Position numbers and translations under genes: made by a program. A stretch of 64,000 nt of DNA from positions 1,623-65,622 of the forward strand of contig MJCC01000006.1 in assembly GCA_001766655.1 (NCBI GenBank). The letters are read 5' to 3'. This DNA comes from Phytomonas francai (lineage: Eukaryota > Euglenozoa > Kinetoplastea > Trypanosomatida > Trypanosomatidae). Shown here piece by piece: positions 49,386 to 60,221 of this stretch. The notes beneath the pieces were generated by a model. That model was not told where the DNA came from. It saw nothing but the letters and a program-made list of their open reading frames with translations, and ran no database searches. How positions within the stretch are numbered: the stretch's first letter is position 1; the number at the start of each line of letters is the position of its first letter.

Positions 49386-49831
49386 TTTCGAAGACCTCAA
49401 GTTAATAAAAGTTGAAAGATATGCGCTCAATAATTGTAGGGTAAGAAATTCAAATAGCTCTGGCAATCATTGTTTTTTAATGTATATATATATATATATA
49501 TTTATTTATTTATTTATTGAAATTTTCGAGAAGAGAAGAATATGAAAGAGAAAAGTAAAATGAATATGTAATATATTGTCCTATCATTACGCAAAAATTT
49601 TGCCCATCTACTCATTCAACTCATATTTTGGCGAGCACAGCCTTGGAAAATGGATAAATATATTTTAAAATGAAAATCAATACACTAACCTTGAAATAGG
49701 ATTGTCTCTCTATATTCGCCTCTATATCTATCAGTTGGTCCACTATAGCCGTATGAAACTATCTCATGTTGAGTTCCCTAAGGGATAGCAGTGGTTCTGT
49801 TGTTGTTTTTGTTATTGATGCAAAACATATA
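49386..49831. other. Intergenic region with TA and TTTA repeats
   Basis: A TA repeat at 49483-49500 is followed by TTTA units to 49518. The remainder is AT-rich, with no gene. Confidence 0.75.
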
Positions 49832-52804
49832 TTAAAATAGGGCTCGATTATCCGAAACCAAATTTACAGGTGCAGTAATCAAATGATTGGCTTTAAGCGG
49901 AAACTGATGGCTTTCGATGCTTTCGTCTCCCTCGAAAATATTGAGGGAGTCAAGCCCATCGACGGCAACACTCTCAATATCGTCGTTGCAAGGAAGTGAA
50001 ATTGAGGATGGTATTTCAATACGCTCCAGTGCGCTCAAAAAGGTAGAATCGTTGTGCTTCGCGTTAAGAACTTGCAACCTTACTGGATCCTCTGAGGCAG
50101 CGCGACAGTGATTTCTCGTATTACGTTGCTGATCTGTTCTTTGCAATGAAGAACCTCTTTGCCTAGAAGAAGTAATTAAAGCAGAGTCGGTTGCGTGCAT
50201 AATAGAAGAAGCCTCAAAGGGTGCTGTGTTTATAACATGATGCAAGGTGTTGGCCTCTTTGAAAATCTGGGAACTAGCTTGTTGGAGTGCTAGTTGCCGA
50301 TGTCGAATAGCCGCTGCCACTTCAAGCAGCTCCGTAAGCGAAAGTGTACTAAGATCCTGTTCGGCAAGACTGCGTAAGTCTGCGGCACCCTCATAGACTT
50401 CCTTGTGGACGGGAGCAACCAACGCATCACCGGAGGGAGGCTCACCGCCTTCTGCCTTTCCGCCTGCCGGGGGTGCCACCTTGGGTGGTTCTGCTAGGCG
50501 GACGGCCTCGCACAGCTGCAGGTACTGATCAGGAGATATGCTGCGGCAATACTGCTGCGCGGCTTTTTGAGTTTCAATTCTCCTCTCCTGGGGGTAAGAG
50601 CGCAAATAATAATGAGACTCATCTTCTTTCACGTCGTTCTCAACTGCAGCGGTGGTAGGTTTCGGGCTAGGGTCTCTCCCGCCCACGCTCCCGCTGGCTA
50701 CGTGAAAACGACAGGTACTGAAGGCTAGCGGTTCCTCACTTTTCTGTAAACGTAGTTTGCTTTGGATAGCCGCTTCACGCAGCACCACGCTCCGAATTTG
50801 TCTTGGGTTTTCATGGTGAGGCTGGCAGATGCCAGAAGCGGAAGAAGATGCAGCAAGGGTTGTGCGCTTCTGCAAATTCCTTTGTTTTTTCTTGATCGCC
50901 TTCTCCTTTTGTTGAAGCTGTTTTACAGCTGCTTCTTTGCGCATGCTGGAATATTGAGACTCTATCGCTTGCACCCCGTACACTAACTCATGCCGGCGCT
51001 TTTTGAGACGCTTTTTTAAAGCGAGCGTGTTAGCCTGAATCAGATCTCGCTCAGCGCAAAGCCGGAGGATTTCTCTGTGTTGGTCAGTGATGTGCTTCCG
51101 GTCGGCTACGAGTTGGGTTTGCAGCTGCCTGCCGTGTTCTGTGTAAGTGCGACATCGCCTCTGGCTTTCAAGGAGCTCCTTCTTCAGCTCCAGGGCTCTC
51201 TGGCATAACGCCTCGTACGTTATTCTGTCTCCATGGCCAGAACGAAAGGATGGGAACCTCTCCGGCGCGTCGACGACGCTGCTCTCTCGCTCCACGCTAA
51301 CACGGTGTTCGTGTGCCGCCGAAAATTCCTCGAAGGCTCGCTGAGAGCGCGGCGTTGGACTCTCCTCACTCTGCGACGATGAGGGTTCACCTATTAAAAC
51401 TTGAGTGCGAAGATGTGGCATAATCTTGGAGGCGATTCGGTGTAAACCTTCTCCGAGCCTAACTTCATCATCGTTGGGAACGTCCATCTGTTTGAACGAA
51501 GTCCTCGAGGGTTGGATAGTAGCCTTGGAGAACTGAGAATTAGGGGCTGTACTTAGGACTATCAGTGAGCTCTGCGTTGCATTGATAATAGCATCCTTGC
51601 ATTCTGCCACATGAAGGTACCCATCAAGCAACCTTAGACTCGGGATCACCTCTAACAGAACCGAAGCGTATACGCAAGATCCAAGGTCGACAAGATGTTT
51701 GGCGGAAGTCGAAGATGCCAAATAATTCTGAAGAGACTCTGTAAAAAGGACTCTGTGGTTCTGAATGAGGTCCTGCACTGCCTTACAAAGCGCCACTTTC
51801 TGATAAGAAGGGGCTTTGTCTGTGCCTCCCAGTTCGTATTCAGATTTATGAAAAGTAAATTCCTTGGAAGCTGATAACAGCAGCGACTCGATAATGTTGC
51901 CTTTGACCGCATGGTTGGAACCAAGAATAGTCTGTTTAATCGGCGACCCGTTTAGCTTCAGACGCTGCAAAGACGGTGCAAAGGGGTAAACTCCAGATAA
52001 GCCTACCAAATCAGTTACACCAGACCCTTGTAAGTCCAGTGCACTCAAAGGAAACGACGATGGTGGTGCCAAAGACAACCCACCGTCATTCTCAGGCATG
52101 TAGTTATTAAATAGAAAGCAATTCACAGAAGCCAAACCTGTGTTATACGAAACATTCAGGTCCTCAACAGCACATGTGCAGCATCTAACCGAGTCCGTTC
52201 TTAGCGCTTTAGGAAAAGATCTCCGGAACACATCCTCCATTGCATCGCTTTCAGCAACACTCACTTCGAGAGTGTTATGAGATAAATTCAGATGACACAA
52301 TTTTGGAAAACGGTGGCGGTCGAAAAACAAACCCAAGGTAAGTGGGCATGCGTGTCTCAAGTATCGAATATAAAACTCCGATGGTGTGGCAGACGACACT
52401 GTTGAAGATGAAAGTGCACCGTCAGTGGAAGTACAAGAGCACTGAACAAAGCTCTTTAGGTGATTGTGAGACACATCAAGGGACTCTAGAGTCGGGGGGA
52501 GCGCCAGGATCCATTGTGCCACACCTTCGCAATAGTAGTCGGGCGCGTGCATGGCCGTGGGCCCTCGCTGTGCCATTGCGAGACAAGCAGATATCAAAGT
52601 TGTGCGTTCACCTAAGGCGTTGTGTGAGAGATCAAGTCTCGTCAAATTCTTGAAGGCCACATCAAGCCCCTGGATCCGTGTGATCTGGTTTCTCGTGACG
52701 CACAAAGACCCTACGGCTGCTGTGGCAAGAGCCTCCTCGCGGGTAATGACCTCGTTGTCGAAACATAACTCTGAGATATTTCTACAGGATAAATCTATGT
52801 CCAT
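49832..52804 (-). CDS. Leucine-rich-repeat and coiled-coil protein
   Basis: A 990-residue protein. The first 420 residues contain at least six irregular LRRs of the SDS22-like type, for example IDLSCRNISELCFDNEV, LTRLDLSHNALGE, LESLDVSHNHLKS, LCHLNLSHNTLEVS, LSALDLQGSGVTDL and LRLLDGYLHV. Residues about 530-645 form a strong coiled coil (ALELKKELLESQRR, then KKRLKKRRHELVYGVQ). The C-terminal 340 residues are mostly low-complexity with a helical segment around 790-850. LRR plus coiled-coil proteins of this kind in kinetoplastids are often flagellar or basal-body components, which is the most likely setting, although no specific homologue can be named. ATG 52804 is directly at the first repeat. 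Confidence 0.75.
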   Translation of the reverse strand: MDIDLSCRNISELCFDNEVITREEALATAAVGSLCVTRNQITRIQGLDVAFKNLTRLDLSHNALGERTTLISACLAMAQRGPTAMHAPDYYCEGVAQWILALPPTLESLDVSHNHLKSFVQCSCTSTDGALSSSTVSSATPSEFYIRYLRHACPLTLGLFFDRHRFPKLCHLNLSHNTLEVSVAESDAMEDVFRRSFPKALRTDSVRCCTCAVEDLNVSYNTGLASVNCFLFNNYMPENDGGLSLAPPSSFPLSALDLQGSGVTDLVGLSGVYPFAPSLQRLKLNGSPIKQTILGSNHAVKGNIIESLLLSASKEFTFHKSEYELGGTDKAPSYQKVALCKAVQDLIQNHRVLFTESLQNYLASSTSAKHLVDLGSCVYASVLLEVIPSLRLLDGYLHVAECKDAIINATQSSLIVLSTAPNSQFSKATIQPSRTSFKQMDVPNDDEVRLGEGLHRIASKIMPHLRTQVLIGEPSSSQSEESPTPRSQRAFEEFSAAHEHRVSVERESSVVDAPERFPSFRSGHGDRITYEALCQRALELKKELLESQRRCRTYTEHGRQLQTQLVADRKHITDQHREILRLCAERDLIQANTLALKKRLKKRRHELVYGVQAIESQYSSMRKEAAVKQLQQKEKAIKKKQRNLQKRTTLAASSSASGICQPHHENPRQIRSVVLREAAIQSKLRLQKSEEPLAFSTCRFHVASGSVGGRDPSPKPTTAAVENDVKEDESHYYLRSYPQERRIETQKAAQQYCRSISPDQYLQLCEAVRLAEPPKVAPPAGGKAEGGEPPSGDALVAPVHKEVYEGAADLRSLAEQDLSTLSLTELLEVAAAIRHRQLALQQASSQIFKEANTLHHVINTAPFEASSIMHATDSALITSSRQRGSSLQRTDQQRNTRNHCRAASEDPVRLQVLNAKHNDSTFLSALERIEIPSSISLPCNDDIESVAVDGLDSLNIFEGDESIESHQFPLKANHLITAPVNLVSDNRALF

Positions 52805-53547
52805 TTGATCTAGTGAAGTTGCGTCGTTATTATCTTTTCAGAAACGCACAAATCCGGTATATCTGCTAGTTTAACAAAAACTTATGTCGGAAAACCAACA
52901 CTGATAGCGGCAATGAAGGATCCAAAGTATAATTGAAAATGTTAAACTAAGCCGCTGAGAGAAGTGGAGTAGAGAATAAAAATGTGTCTGAAACATTGCA
53001 CTAATAATAGAAAAATAAAATGGTCAATTCACATCGTTGGTTGCTTGAAATTCCAGACACATAATCCGATTACCAAGGGTGACAACAAATGCGACGCTAT
53101 AGAATCCATTTTGAATCATTTTCTATAACGAACATTCAGTGTATCTGTCTAAAAAATGGTACAAAGATAATGATCGCTATATAAAAGATGCAAGTTGCCT
53201 TTTATGGCCTATATACAAAAACCAAAGTATATAGAAAGGTAAAAATGGGCCGAAAACTAGGTCTAATCATTATATATATATATATATAATAAACTAGATT
53301 GATGGATTTCAATTAAATCGAAATGGTATAAGTTATCACGCTTTATTATTTTCCTCTAGATGATGCAATAATTATAGGGAGCATCATGTTGGTGCTGTAT
53401 TTAAGCTGTCTTTCTCTAGTTTTCATTTTATGTTTGTTTCAGATATGATTACTATATTGACTAAAGAAGTGTATATAAAAATGTCCGAAATGAAATAAGC
53501 AAAAGACACCTAGATTCTCTCAACCAGCTAGCGCCACCTCACACCAA
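52805..53547. other. Intergenic region
   Basis: AT-rich, with a TA repeat at 53270-53289. No supported gene. Confidence 0.75.
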
Positions 53548-56500
53548 CTATCTTCTACTAGAACCGCTCAGATAATGATGACAATATGGGCCCCTGCTGT
53601 ATGGTAAATGAGGATTTTCATCGCTGTCGTCGCTATCTGAAGGAACGAGAACTGTGAATTCTTCATCTTTAGACACACTTTTCGGTAACCAACTCTGAGG
53701 ATTATCCGCTTCTCGTTTGTTATTCAAAACAGACGATACTGGGATATCTTTAAGCGGAATCTGGCGATTAAAGACTTTTCTATCGATACTTTGCTGTTTT
53801 CTATCATGAGTAGCTGCAAAATCGAGAGCTCTGCCAGGAAAATACTCACTACCTTTATTCGTCGCCTCAGGACGGTCCGCATTCCAATCGTTCGCCATCA
53901 GAGAGCGCTTTTTTGACGCTACCCGCTGCAAGTCTTGATTTGCCAAACTGTTGGGTTGCACAGCCTCGGGATCTTTATGGTCAGCTTTGCGCTGCATTAC
54001 TCTAGGAGCGTAAAGAAACGAACGACGAGAATTCGACTCCAGTTCGCCCACTGAAGTGGTGCCATGTTGGGGGGGATTCACAACAGCGGTGGTTGCGTGA
54101 TAAGTGTTATCCGAGGAACCGATGCGCGCATCATCATTAGGATCCTGTTTGTATTCGTTCAAAGATGAGATGGTGTTCGACGGCTGGCTCGCATTAGTAG
54201 GATTGCCACTAAAGGCACCACTCATCCTTGCATCGTATTGAATACTACTACGAGTAGGAACCCACCTATATAGAAGTGGACCACGCGCAATCCTTTCGTG
54301 TGCATGTGGGTGTAGGGCACTATTCACTTGCCTTTCCAACCAATCTATGTAAGTAATCTCATCAGGGGTATATAAGGACTGCAGCTGAGCTTGTCGAGCA
54401 CTCTTCGGGAACTGCACTCGAGACGATAGGAGCTCAGACAGAGGGAGTGAGTCGGAAACATTGTGCACACTTACCCTTCCATCTGTGAGACACTGTAGAG
54501 TCGAAGGGCGCGCTGACCCTGGTGTGCTTCTGCTACCGATCAAAGCCCCTGGACTAGGCCCTAGATGCGGTCCATTTTGCTGATTTGTGGTAGATAATCG
54601 GTGGGAATGCATGCGGTATAGGAAAAGAGCCTGGCGTAACTTAGCCTTACCCATATGGTTGTGAAAGAACTCTTCAGCCGCAGGCAGAAGCCTGTAGTCG
54701 CCATTAAACACTGCACCCAGATCCATCCCACCTAAGAAGGGGTGGGATGAAAGACACAACAGCGGTGCATGGACAGCGCATTTAGGATTGGTGGTGTACG
54801 GAAAAGCTGCGTCCATAACTGTATCAAACCAATCACGATAGAAGAGGATCCATGGTATGTCACTTAGAGAATCCGTTAGAGGAAGACACGTCAATGTGTC
54901 GTCAATTTTCTTCTCTTTCGACGTTAAAGTCACGTCAAAGGCATTCATGCCTTCCTTGGACCTTTCAAATGGGGGAATGGTAGGTTCAAGGTTGTCCTTT
55001 TTCGTGTACTCTACGCCTGTAGCGTTGTTGCGTTTTGCTTCACCCACTTTAATAGCTAACCAACTATCCAGACCAGGAGCGATAGACTCCAGCACTCGAC
55101 GCTGTACATAGTTCCGAATTCGAGTATTGATGGCCTTAGACGTGGTGTCAGCACCGATTTCCTGATTTGTCAGGACACCCTTCCAAACATCAAGGATGTG
55201 CTCTGCTGAAACAAATTTGCTATTAAGTGGTGTGCACGCAGGAGGCAGGGTTTCGCCCCCTTTCCTTTCGGGACACACAAGCGTGCTGCCGTCAGCAGCA
55301 AAGAGCTCAAATGAAATGGAAAGGAGGGACCACCAGTCATCTTGCGTAGTCCATGCACAGCCCTCTATGCTGCCTTCACCACCGGTCATAGCCCCCATGA
55401 TGTGCATTGGCGGAACATATTCCAGCGTGCCACACTGTTGTCTTTCGTAGGCCCATGCAGAGGTATGTACGCCAATGTCCGGGACAAAAAGCGATAAGCT
55501 CCTGCTGGTGATGCATTTTCTGCTAGAACTCAACTCCCCAAGCATGGAATTGTCGTCAGGGAAGGACTCCTCTCGAGTTGTAGCCTCAAACACTGGCGCG
55601 TTGATTTGAACAAGAACACGGTGCGTGGAGCAGGGCCCAAGGAGAGCACCTTTGCCATGAAGAGATGAAATAAGGAGAAGTAACTGTGCGATGAGAAGTC
55701 GAATGATTTGAAGCCGCGCCTCCATTGTATCCCAAACCTCCAAGCCGTCACTATGTAGTGGATTTAAGGTTGCGTGTATAAAATCCTTTAATGGGATGAT
55801 TAACGTTTGGTCGTAAACCTCCTTAAGCGGCGCGTTGTATTCCAACATCTTTCGATACTCTGGGCCTTTTATAGACTGCTCCAGCGCACGAATTGACATC
55901 CATGGCTCTTGGAGGATGTAGTAGAAGTGATTATTCGAGTAGACATCATAAATACGGGGCTGAAATGGCAGACACGAGATGTATTTCAGCAAAAGGACAG
56001 CAACTGTGTCTTTTTGAAGGCTTCTCGTATCGTCTTTCTCAATCATCTTTGCATTTAATACTTCGTCAAAAGTAAGTCCCAGAAAGGCATACCTCCGAGG
56101 AATCACTTGAATGTCGAACATTTCCTGTGTTTTCTGGTTTAATGCACGGTATACGACACCAAAGGGGGTGTATCCCACAATAGCGTCTTCCTCATAGCCC
56201 TCGGCTCCATCAAAGCACTCACCCTCCGGAAGGGCACTGCAATATTGCTGTAGTGGTATCGGTTTAGTAACAACAGTGGGAATTTGACTCCGTGCGGTGA
56301 TTCTTTGCTGGATACCGCTGACTTTCGTTTTGTTACTTAAATCCTCCCCAAAAGTATATTTTTTGATGACAAAGTCTTCAAGCTTCAAAGGATTGGGACC
56401 GCTGAGGGCATTCGATTGCGCATCACCCAAAGAAACAGTGAGCCCGACAGCGGCAAAATCCATACAATGACCCCGGTAAACACTCGAGAGCTCCGTGGAT

Positions 56501-59208
56501 GGATCACCCTTCCCAAATAAAGATGACCATGGCATCAACGGAGATATCGTCGCGCTCACGAGTAGGGCTGACGGCACGTCCTCGCTGCTACCGCTAGAGT
56601 TACCCTCGACAGGGCGCACGGCTTTGATGATATTGCACTCGGTGGCCCAGAGAAGTGACATGTATGCACTCATAAAGGCACTTTTCGTCGAGAACGTCAG
56701 CGAAATAGCTCTCAGCCGTAAATCTTTTAGCATGGTGTCGGGTGAAAAGGGAGGTAGCTCTGCCAGAACCTTCCCGTCATCAGTCTTACTGCAGGCTCGA
56801 TATGGAAGAACCACGAGGGTTAAATCAATAGCATGCTTTTTGCTGGTGTTTAGGGTAACCAGTGTCAGCGTGAGGCACTGCACTCCCTTTACCATATTTT
56901 CAGAAAAGGCATTAACAGACAGTTGATTATCTTTTCCCCACTGTGAAAAGCTTTCGAAACTACTGGAAAGTCTCAGTTTTTCCCTGCAAGTCTCCAGCTC
57001 CATAGGATCGCTGATGATGCGCGGAGTCAGCGGGAAAGACAAGATGGGTGGCGAAGTGAGTTGTCCCAAAATGGGGAAGCCTGGGCTGGAGTTATAAGTA
57101 GGGGGGTTGTTAGCATCCGGCAAGAACAGAAATAGCTCGTAGCGCCTCACATCTAAGACGGGACCGTCTTCCTCCTGCAAAGGCATCCCAAAGACCAGCC
57201 CACCACAGAGTCGCATTACTTGCGGTGGAAGTGTTGTTTTAGGAACGTCCTCGGAGGGGCCTTTTTCACATAGCCTTTCGACAGTGCAAGACAGCTCTCC
57301 CACGAATCTGGTCGCGTTGCCCAATGTATTGATCTTTACCTCTCCCACAGGTTTGGTCAATATAGAGTGGTATTGTAAAGAATGGGAGGAATCAAACACC
57401 ATATCGGCGACCTTTACAAGCTTTGGATTGTCAATCTCCATGGGTTGCATGTTTAAATACGTTGCAAACGCTTCCTTAAGCCTGTCTGGGTTAGACAGCA
57501 ACTCTGTGAGCTTCGCTTCATTTGTATTAACGTAAACAATGCACCCGCACTCACTCTCTCGATCAGCGTGAGGTCCAGTCTGGATGGGTTGAAGGATGCG
57601 CACCAACCTCTCCGTTTCCGGGCGAGTTTCGCCTGTTATCAATGCTCCCCACGCGTATTGGCAAAGCTCCTGATGATTGTAAGGATATACCGTCCACTCC
57701 TTATTGAAAACCAAGGCCTTCTCAATGTGTTTCTGGAAGCACGCATTGCTAAAATAGCACTCACTGGGTAGAGTGAAGTTTTGGTGCTGTGGTGGTACAC
57801 CTGTGAAGGAGGAGTTCTCATGGATTTCCTTCACCGGTACTCCCATTTCAACGACATCTTTAGATGAACTTTTCGCCATAATATCCTCTGACTCGGATAC
57901 TTTAACGTCATCCTCTGGCCTACTCAATTCAACCACATCCTCAGATGAACTCTTCGACATGTCATCCACTGGTGCGGATACTTTGACGTCATCTTCTGGT
58001 CTACTCAATTCAACGACATCCCTCGGTGCGATAATTTTTTCTGCACGTCGAGAGAGACGGCTCGGCGGAAAACCCACTTCGCGCATCGAAAAAGAGTTAT
58101 TCTCGCGGTGGCTTGGGACAATGACCCAAACCATGCGTCCATCAGCGTTGACAACTCTGCGCACTGAAGCCGGGACAATTTTTGCCACGTTGCCTTCATT
58201 GTCGAAATCATAATGAGACGACTCCGTTTTGAGTTCCGATGGGGATGGAATTACGGGTCGCCGCGCTGGTATTACCAATTCTCTCCGCTTGGCAATAGCG
58301 TCCTCGGTTAGATTTCCTATTCTAGTGGGAGCTGACGCCTGAAAGGGCTCATGTGCAAGGAGGTTCCGACTCTCATTCTCGGCATGCTGCTCACTTGAGG
58401 TTATTTCAGAGCTGTATGAACCTGACGAAACTTCGGCACCTTGACTTTTTGTGTGTGGCGGAATATCTGGGGCCATCAGTATCTCATTATCAAGAGGACC
58501 CCGGGGTCTGGAATAGAAGAAAGCTGCCTGTTGGGCACGTTGGGGGAGTCTCGCTGGAGGCCGTGCAGCATCAACGTTAGAGACGCTTGATACCCTTTCC
58601 TTGTACTTGTTCGAGCCCAAGAATCCCTCATGCTCATGTTGTCTAACCTTTTTAAAGGTCCTTCTTCGGTGCTTTGCCTTTTCTCTGCCCTCAGGTTGAT
58701 TGCCCGATTCTGTGTTCTTGGCCCCAGGGAAGTCTTGCGGTAAGTCAGTTTTTTTTGAATTTCTTAAATCGGCTTCCTGGGGAACGCGATTTCCATAAAT
58801 GTGCTCCGGTGTTACCAAAGGAGAATGGGCATCTGTGCTGGGTTTCACTGAGGTGAAGGTACCTGCGGCTCTATTGGGCTGCTCACGTGCTGTGCCATTA
58901 ATAACGTCAGGATTTCCGCGTGATGCAAATGGGGATGAGTTGGAAACATGGGACGTTGTATTTAAAGATAAACCACGATTATTCTCTACATTTTCCGGAA
59001 GTCTAACCGTATCAAGGCCTTGTTCCTTACTCTGTGCGTTCGGGTGCGAGGGGGGCATGACCAAGCCCTTTGATTGGGTGTTGGCCCTGGGAGCGAAGAA
59101 CTCGTTCCCACCACCGCTATGCCTCTCTCGATAATCTATCCCCTTCGCATAGTCGCTGTCTTCGTCGCTGTCGCTGATGATAAGATGCTTGAAACGAGAT
59201 CCTTTCAT
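53548..59208 (-). CDS. Very large protein with degenerate protein-kinase domain
   Basis: A 1,886-residue protein starting at ATG 59208. The first 470 residues are low-complexity, Ser/Pro/Arg-rich and contain a 27-residue tandem repeat (397 to about 462). Residues about 480-980 look folded but match no family I know. From about 1000 to 1490 a kinase-like order appears: IVGYTPFGVVYRALNQKTQE in place of the glycine loop, FYYILQEPW as hinge, LHGKGALLGPCSTHRVLVQI where HRD-x-K-x-x-N should be, GTLEYVPPMHIMG at the APE position, DDWWSLLSISFELF as helix F, and HPFLGG near the end. The VAIK lysine, the HRD aspartate and DFG are not recognisable, so this is probably a pseudokinase with insertions. The C-terminal 400 residues are again low-complexity. 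A scaffold role is inference. Confidence 0.65.
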   Translation of the reverse strand: MKGSRFKHLIISDSDEDSDYAKGIDYRERHSGGGNEFFAPRANTQSKGLVMPPSHPNAQSKEQGLDTVRLPENVENNRGLSLNTTSHVSNSSPFASRGNPDVINGTAREQPNRAAGTFTSVKPSTDAHSPLVTPEHIYGNRVPQEADLRNSKKTDLPQDFPGAKNTESGNQPEGREKAKHRRRTFKKVRQHEHEGFLGSNKYKERVSSVSNVDAARPPARLPQRAQQAAFFYSRPRGPLDNEILMAPDIPPHTKSQGAEVSSGSYSSEITSSEQHAENESRNLLAHEPFQASAPTRIGNLTEDAIAKRRELVIPARRPVIPSPSELKTESSHYDFDNEGNVAKIVPASVRRVVNADGRMVWVIVPSHRENNSFSMREVGFPPSRLSRRAEKIIAPRDVVELSRPEDDVKVSAPVDDMSKSSSEDVVELSRPEDDVKVSESEDIMAKSSSKDVVEMGVPVKEIHENSSFTGVPPQHQNFTLPSECYFSNACFQKHIEKALVFNKEWTVYPYNHQELCQYAWGALITGETRPETERLVRILQPIQTGPHADRESECGCIVYVNTNEAKLTELLSNPDRLKEAFATYLNMQPMEIDNPKLVKVADMVFDSSHSLQYHSILTKPVGEVKINTLGNATRFVGELSCTVERLCEKGPSEDVPKTTLPPQVMRLCGGLVFGMPLQEEDGPVLDVRRYELFLFLPDANNPPTYNSSPGFPILGQLTSPPILSFPLTPRIISDPMELETCREKLRLSSSFESFSQWGKDNQLSVNAFSENMVKGVQCLTLTLVTLNTSKKHAIDLTLVVLPYRACSKTDDGKVLAELPPFSPDTMLKDLRLRAISLTFSTKSAFMSAYMSLLWATECNIIKAVRPVEGNSSGSSEDVPSALLVSATISPLMPWSSLFGKGDPSTELSSVYRGHCMDFAAVGLTVSLGDAQSNALSGPNPLKLEDFVIKKYTFGEDLSNKTKVSGIQQRITARSQIPTVVTKPIPLQQYCSALPEGECFDGAEGYEEDAIVGYTPFGVVYRALNQKTQEMFDIQVIPRRYAFLGLTFDEVLNAKMIEKDDTRSLQKDTVAVLLLKYISCLPFQPRIYDVYSNNHFYYILQEPWMSIRALEQSIKGPEYRKMLEYNAPLKEVYDQTLIIPLKDFIHATLNPLHSDGLEVWDTMEARLQIIRLLIAQLLLLISSLHGKGALLGPCSTHRVLVQINAPVFEATTREESFPDDNSMLGELSSSRKCITSRSLSLFVPDIGVHTSAWAYERQQCGTLEYVPPMHIMGAMTGGEGSIEGCAWTTQDDWWSLLSISFELFAADGSTLVCPERKGGETLPPACTPLNSKFVSAEHILDVWKGVLTNQEIGADTTSKAINTRIRNYVQRRVLESIAPGLDSWLAIKVGEAKRNNATGVEYTKKDNLEPTIPPFERSKEGMNAFDVTLTSKEKKIDDTLTCLPLTDSLSDIPWILFYRDWFDTVMDAAFPYTTNPKCAVHAPLLCLSSHPFLGGMDLGAVFNGDYRLLPAAEEFFHNHMGKAKLRQALFLYRMHSHRLSTTNQQNGPHLGPSPGALIGSRSTPGSARPSTLQCLTDGRVSVHNVSDSLPLSELLSSRVQFPKSARQAQLQSLYTPDEITYIDWLERQVNSALHPHAHERIARGPLLYRWVPTRSSIQYDARMSGAFSGNPTNASQPSNTISSLNEYKQDPNDDARIGSSDNTYHATTAVVNPPQHGTTSVGELESNSRRSFLYAPRVMQRKADHKDPEAVQPNSLANQDLQRVASKKRSLMANDWNADRPEATNKGSEYFPGRALDFAATHDRKQQSIDRKVFNRQIPLKDIPVSSVLNNKREADNPQSWLPKSVSKDEEFTVLVPSDSDDSDENPHLPYSRGPYCHHYLSGSSRR
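57823..58020 (-). repeat. 81-bp tandem repeat inside the pseudokinase gene
   Basis: Two full copies (58020-57940 and 57939-57859) and one partial copy (57858 to about 57823) code for DVVELSRPEDDVKV plus a variable acidic/Ser-rich remainder. The first 14 residues are identical in the two full copies, while the ends of the units differ. Confidence 0.85.
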
Positions 59209-60221
59209 AGTGCCCGTTCCACAGCCGCGTGCTTTGAATCCCTCTTTATCTGTCTACAGTCTATTGCATAAAATAAAGATATATAACTGAAAAGAAAATC
59301 TGAGCTATTTTTCTATATAACCTCAAGACACACTTAAATTGTAACACAGGGTGAAATAGTCAATTGAAAATACCTTCAACATCCAATAAGTGCACACATA
59401 AAGATGAAAAAGGTCACCCAGATTAAGCAAAGAATTTAATTCTCCAGATTGTAGAAAAGGCAATTATAAAACTAGATGATAAATCTTTTTTAGTGTCAAA
59501 GTTTAAATTTTTGTTTTCTTCGTGAATCCGGTAATTTGATGAACCCAACAGCTCGCGTTTATGTTGACAGCTAAATAGGAACAAAAGGTAAGCGAACACA
59601 TAAATCATGAAGGAAATTTGGAAACTTGATGAGAGTTATCGTATATAAATGTATAGGTATTTTCTGAAAACTGGAAACAAAACACGTCATAATACGCGTT
59701 TTTTTTTTTAATGAGCACCCCAGAAACTTCGATAATATTTCGATGAAAGGAACAATTTACGCAATGTTTACCGTTCATTGATTTCGTCAAGCAAACGAAG
59801 GAAAGTAAGATAATCTGTCAAAGTTTCCAATATATGGTTTAATTAATTTCTACAGTCGGGCATGCACACAAACGCGTACACGAAAAAAACGAGGACAGGA
59901 AGACACTAGATAGACTCTGGAACAAATACGTTCCTCACAACAGAAAGGTAAATAAATAAAGTGATAAATACCTCCAATAACTTTAATAAATCCATCAGGT
60001 GTTGTAAATACGAAAGACGCGTAGTAATGCTAATGATAAAATAAATCTGGAGTCTATAGGAGAGAAGAAAGCAATAATTACTAAGAAATGTTTCACAGGG
60101 TATGGTTAAGATGCAACAACAAACAAAAAAAAACCCTAACAGCATGTTCAATCTTTCCTCAGGATCCCATCTTGACAATGAATCGCATCATTTAACTCGG
60201 AGATATTGTAAGCTTTTGTTT
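59209..60221. other. Intergenic region
   Basis: AT-rich throughout, with a T-run at 59700-59709. Short frames only; no supported gene. Confidence 0.75.

Noticed and set aside
59906..60178. 90-codon hydrophobic minus-strand frame between the giant protein and the NEK gene
   Set aside because: AT-rich sequence gives hydrophobic frames by chance; it has no family pattern.
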